A DNA stretch of 6,919 nt. Origin: Anaerolineales bacterium UBA4826 (GTDB taxonomy: Bacteria > Chloroflexota > Anaerolineae > UBA4142). Below, piece after piece: positions 5,947 to 6,919 of this stretch; the stretch's first letter is position 1, and the number at the start of each line of letters is the position of its first letter. Below the pieces are notes generated by a model. That model was not told the DNA's origin and made no database searches. It worked only from the letters and a program-made list of their open reading frames with translations. The position numbers were made by a program, and so were the translations under genes. The stretch is from contig DHFK01000051.1 of assembly GCA_002400365.1 (NCBI GenBank), positions 27,986 to 34,904 of the forward strand, read 5' to 3'.

Positions 5947-6919
5947 TGCCCTTGACCGAGAACACGCGCACGTCCTGCGTTTTCCCCTTGAGTTGCGCGA
6001 GGCCCTCATCCTCAACCGCGATGTCGGAACCCAATCCCAAGCGCGTCGCCTCGTCAATCAAGATCGGCTTGCCGATGACTTTGGTATGCGCTTCCAACCG
6101 CGCGGCAAGATTGACCGTATCGCCGACGCACGTATAGGTCGCGCGCCGCTGGGTGCCGGTGTAGCCGGCGATCACTGCGCCGGACGCGATGCCGATGCCG
6201 ATGCGAATCGCCGCGCGCTTTAATGCCGCGCGCTCGACGTTGTACTGCTCGATCAGTTCGATCATTTGCAGCGCGGCGCGCGCCGCGCGCGCACAGTGGT
6301 CGTCACAGGCAAGCGGCGCGCCGAACACCGCCATCAAGCCGTCGCCGACCATTTGATTGACGATCCCGCGTTCGCCGCCGATCGCGTCCATCATCAACGC
6401 GTAATAGTCGTTGAGCAACTCGATCGTTTCCGCCGGCGGCTGCGCTTCGGCAATCGTCGTGAACGAACGGATGTCGGAAAACATCACGGTCGCCTGCACG
6501 TATTTGCCGCCGAGCGAAAAGCCGGAGGTCATCAAGTCTTCGGCGACGGCGTCGGTCGCGAATTTGCGGATCAGTTCGCGTTGCATATCGCGTAGGCGCT
6601 TTTTCTCCAGACTCGACCCAATGCGCGCTTTGAGCAAGACCGGATTGACCGGCTTGTGCAAGTAGTCCTCCGCGCCCATCTCGACGCACTTGACCACGCT
6701 GTCGAGTTCGTCTACGCTGGATGCCATGATGACCGGGACGTTCCGCAAAACCGGGTCTTGGGTCAACTGCGCCAACACCTGCATGCCATCCATCTCCGGC
6801 ATCTCGATGTCGAGGAGGACGAGATCGAAACTCTGGGCGCGCAGCATCTGCACCGCCTGCTTGCCATTTTCCGCGAACGCGACCCGATGTCCCTGTTGCT
6901 CCAGGTTGCGTCCCAGCAA
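5942..6919 (-). CDS. Response-regulator receiver / class III nucleotide cyclase fusion (N-terminus outside window)
   Basis: The visible 325 residues join a receiver domain to a class III cyclase domain, predicting a phosphorelay-controlled soluble enzyme that makes cAMP or cGMP. The frame is open to the window edge; the first acidic cluster expected of a receiver is missing, so about 10-20 or more residues lie beyond base 6919. In visible numbering, the receiver has LVLLDIEMPEMDG with phospho-acceptor Asp37, then MASS and DYLHKPVNP with Lys89. A short helical linker rich in Lys, Arg and Glu (about 104-120) leads into the cyclase domain (about 121-325). Both metal-binding aspartates are there: Asp149 in MFSDIRSFT and Asp193 in MVGDGLMAVFGAP. 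The transition-state pair is also there: Asn270 and Arg274 in GDTVNLAARLE. The usual substrate-selecting lysine just before the GD motif is Gln189 instead, and its partner position is Thr263. The gene ends in VFSVKGR with its TAG inside the palindrome. Promoter and start are not visible. Confidence 0.94.
   Translation of the reverse strand: MLGRNLEQQGHRVAFAENGKQAVQMLRAQSFDLVLLDIEMPEMDGMQVLAQLTQDPVLRNVPVIMASSVDELDSVVKCVEMGAEDYLHKPVNPVLLKARIGSSLEKKRLRDMQRELIRKFATDAVAEDLMTSGFSLGGKYVQATVMFSDIRSFTTIAEAQPPAETIELLNDYYALMMDAIGGERGIVNQMVGDGLMAVFGAPLACDDHCARAARAALQMIELIEQYNVERAALKRAAIRIGIGIASGAVIAGYTGTQRRATYTCVGDTVNLAARLEAHTKVIGKPILIDEATRLGLGSDIAVEDEGLAQLKGKTQDVRVFSVKGR

Noticed and set aside
5789..6223. 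Open + strand frame of 144 codons spanning the end of the pump and the cyclase tail
   Set aside because: It overlaps two well-supported genes in other frames and its protein matches no family, so it is a shadow.
6270..6295. Self-complementary GCGCGC-rich run
   Set aside because: It encodes alternating Ala and Arg codons in a conserved helix of the cyclase domain, so codon bias explains it.

Overview
The window comes from a GC-rich bacterial (or possibly archaeal) chromosome whose codons favour G or C at the third position. It holds five protein-coding genes: four on the + strand and one convergent gene on the - strand. The V/A-type ATPase cluster, a bacterial SERCA-like calcium pump and a receiver-cyclase protein together would suit an environmental bacterium. 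The protein style resembles Chloroflexota (for example Anaerolineae), but that is an impression from the sequences and cannot be proved here.

Bases 1-3010 are the 3' end of a V/A-type ATPase cluster in the order A-B-D: catalytic subunit A (5' end outside the window), non-catalytic subunit B, and central-stalk subunit D. B and D overlap by 14 bases and are probably translationally coupled. A and B are separated by an AT-rich spacer made almost wholly of a 7-base repeat in inverted arrangement, which can form an 18-bp hairpin. This spacer begins inside the stop codon of A and ends one base before the ATG of B. Subunit A also carries an apparent in-frame insertion of about 49 codons near its C-terminus.

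Bases 3011-5885 hold a complete type IIA (SERCA-like) P-type ATPase with its own strong Shine-Dalgarno sequence and a possible promoter in the 64-base gap after subunit D. All side chains that form the two calcium sites in SERCA have counterparts, so a two-site calcium exporter is the best prediction. Together the rotary ATPase (H+ or Na+) and the P-type pump make this a primary cation-transport locus.

Bases 5886-5941 are a short convergent intergenic region dominated by a perfect 13-bp palindrome that runs into the last codons of the opposing gene. Bases 5942-6919 (- strand) encode a response-regulator receiver domain fused to a class III adenylate/guanylate cyclase domain; its N-terminus lies outside the window. 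Its usual substrate-selecting lysine is replaced by glutamine. No RNA genes, CRISPR arrays, transposases or attachment sites were seen. The most unusual structures are the repeat-filled A-B spacer, the insertion in subunit A and the palindrome at the convergent gene ends. I did not find a clearly new multi-gene system.
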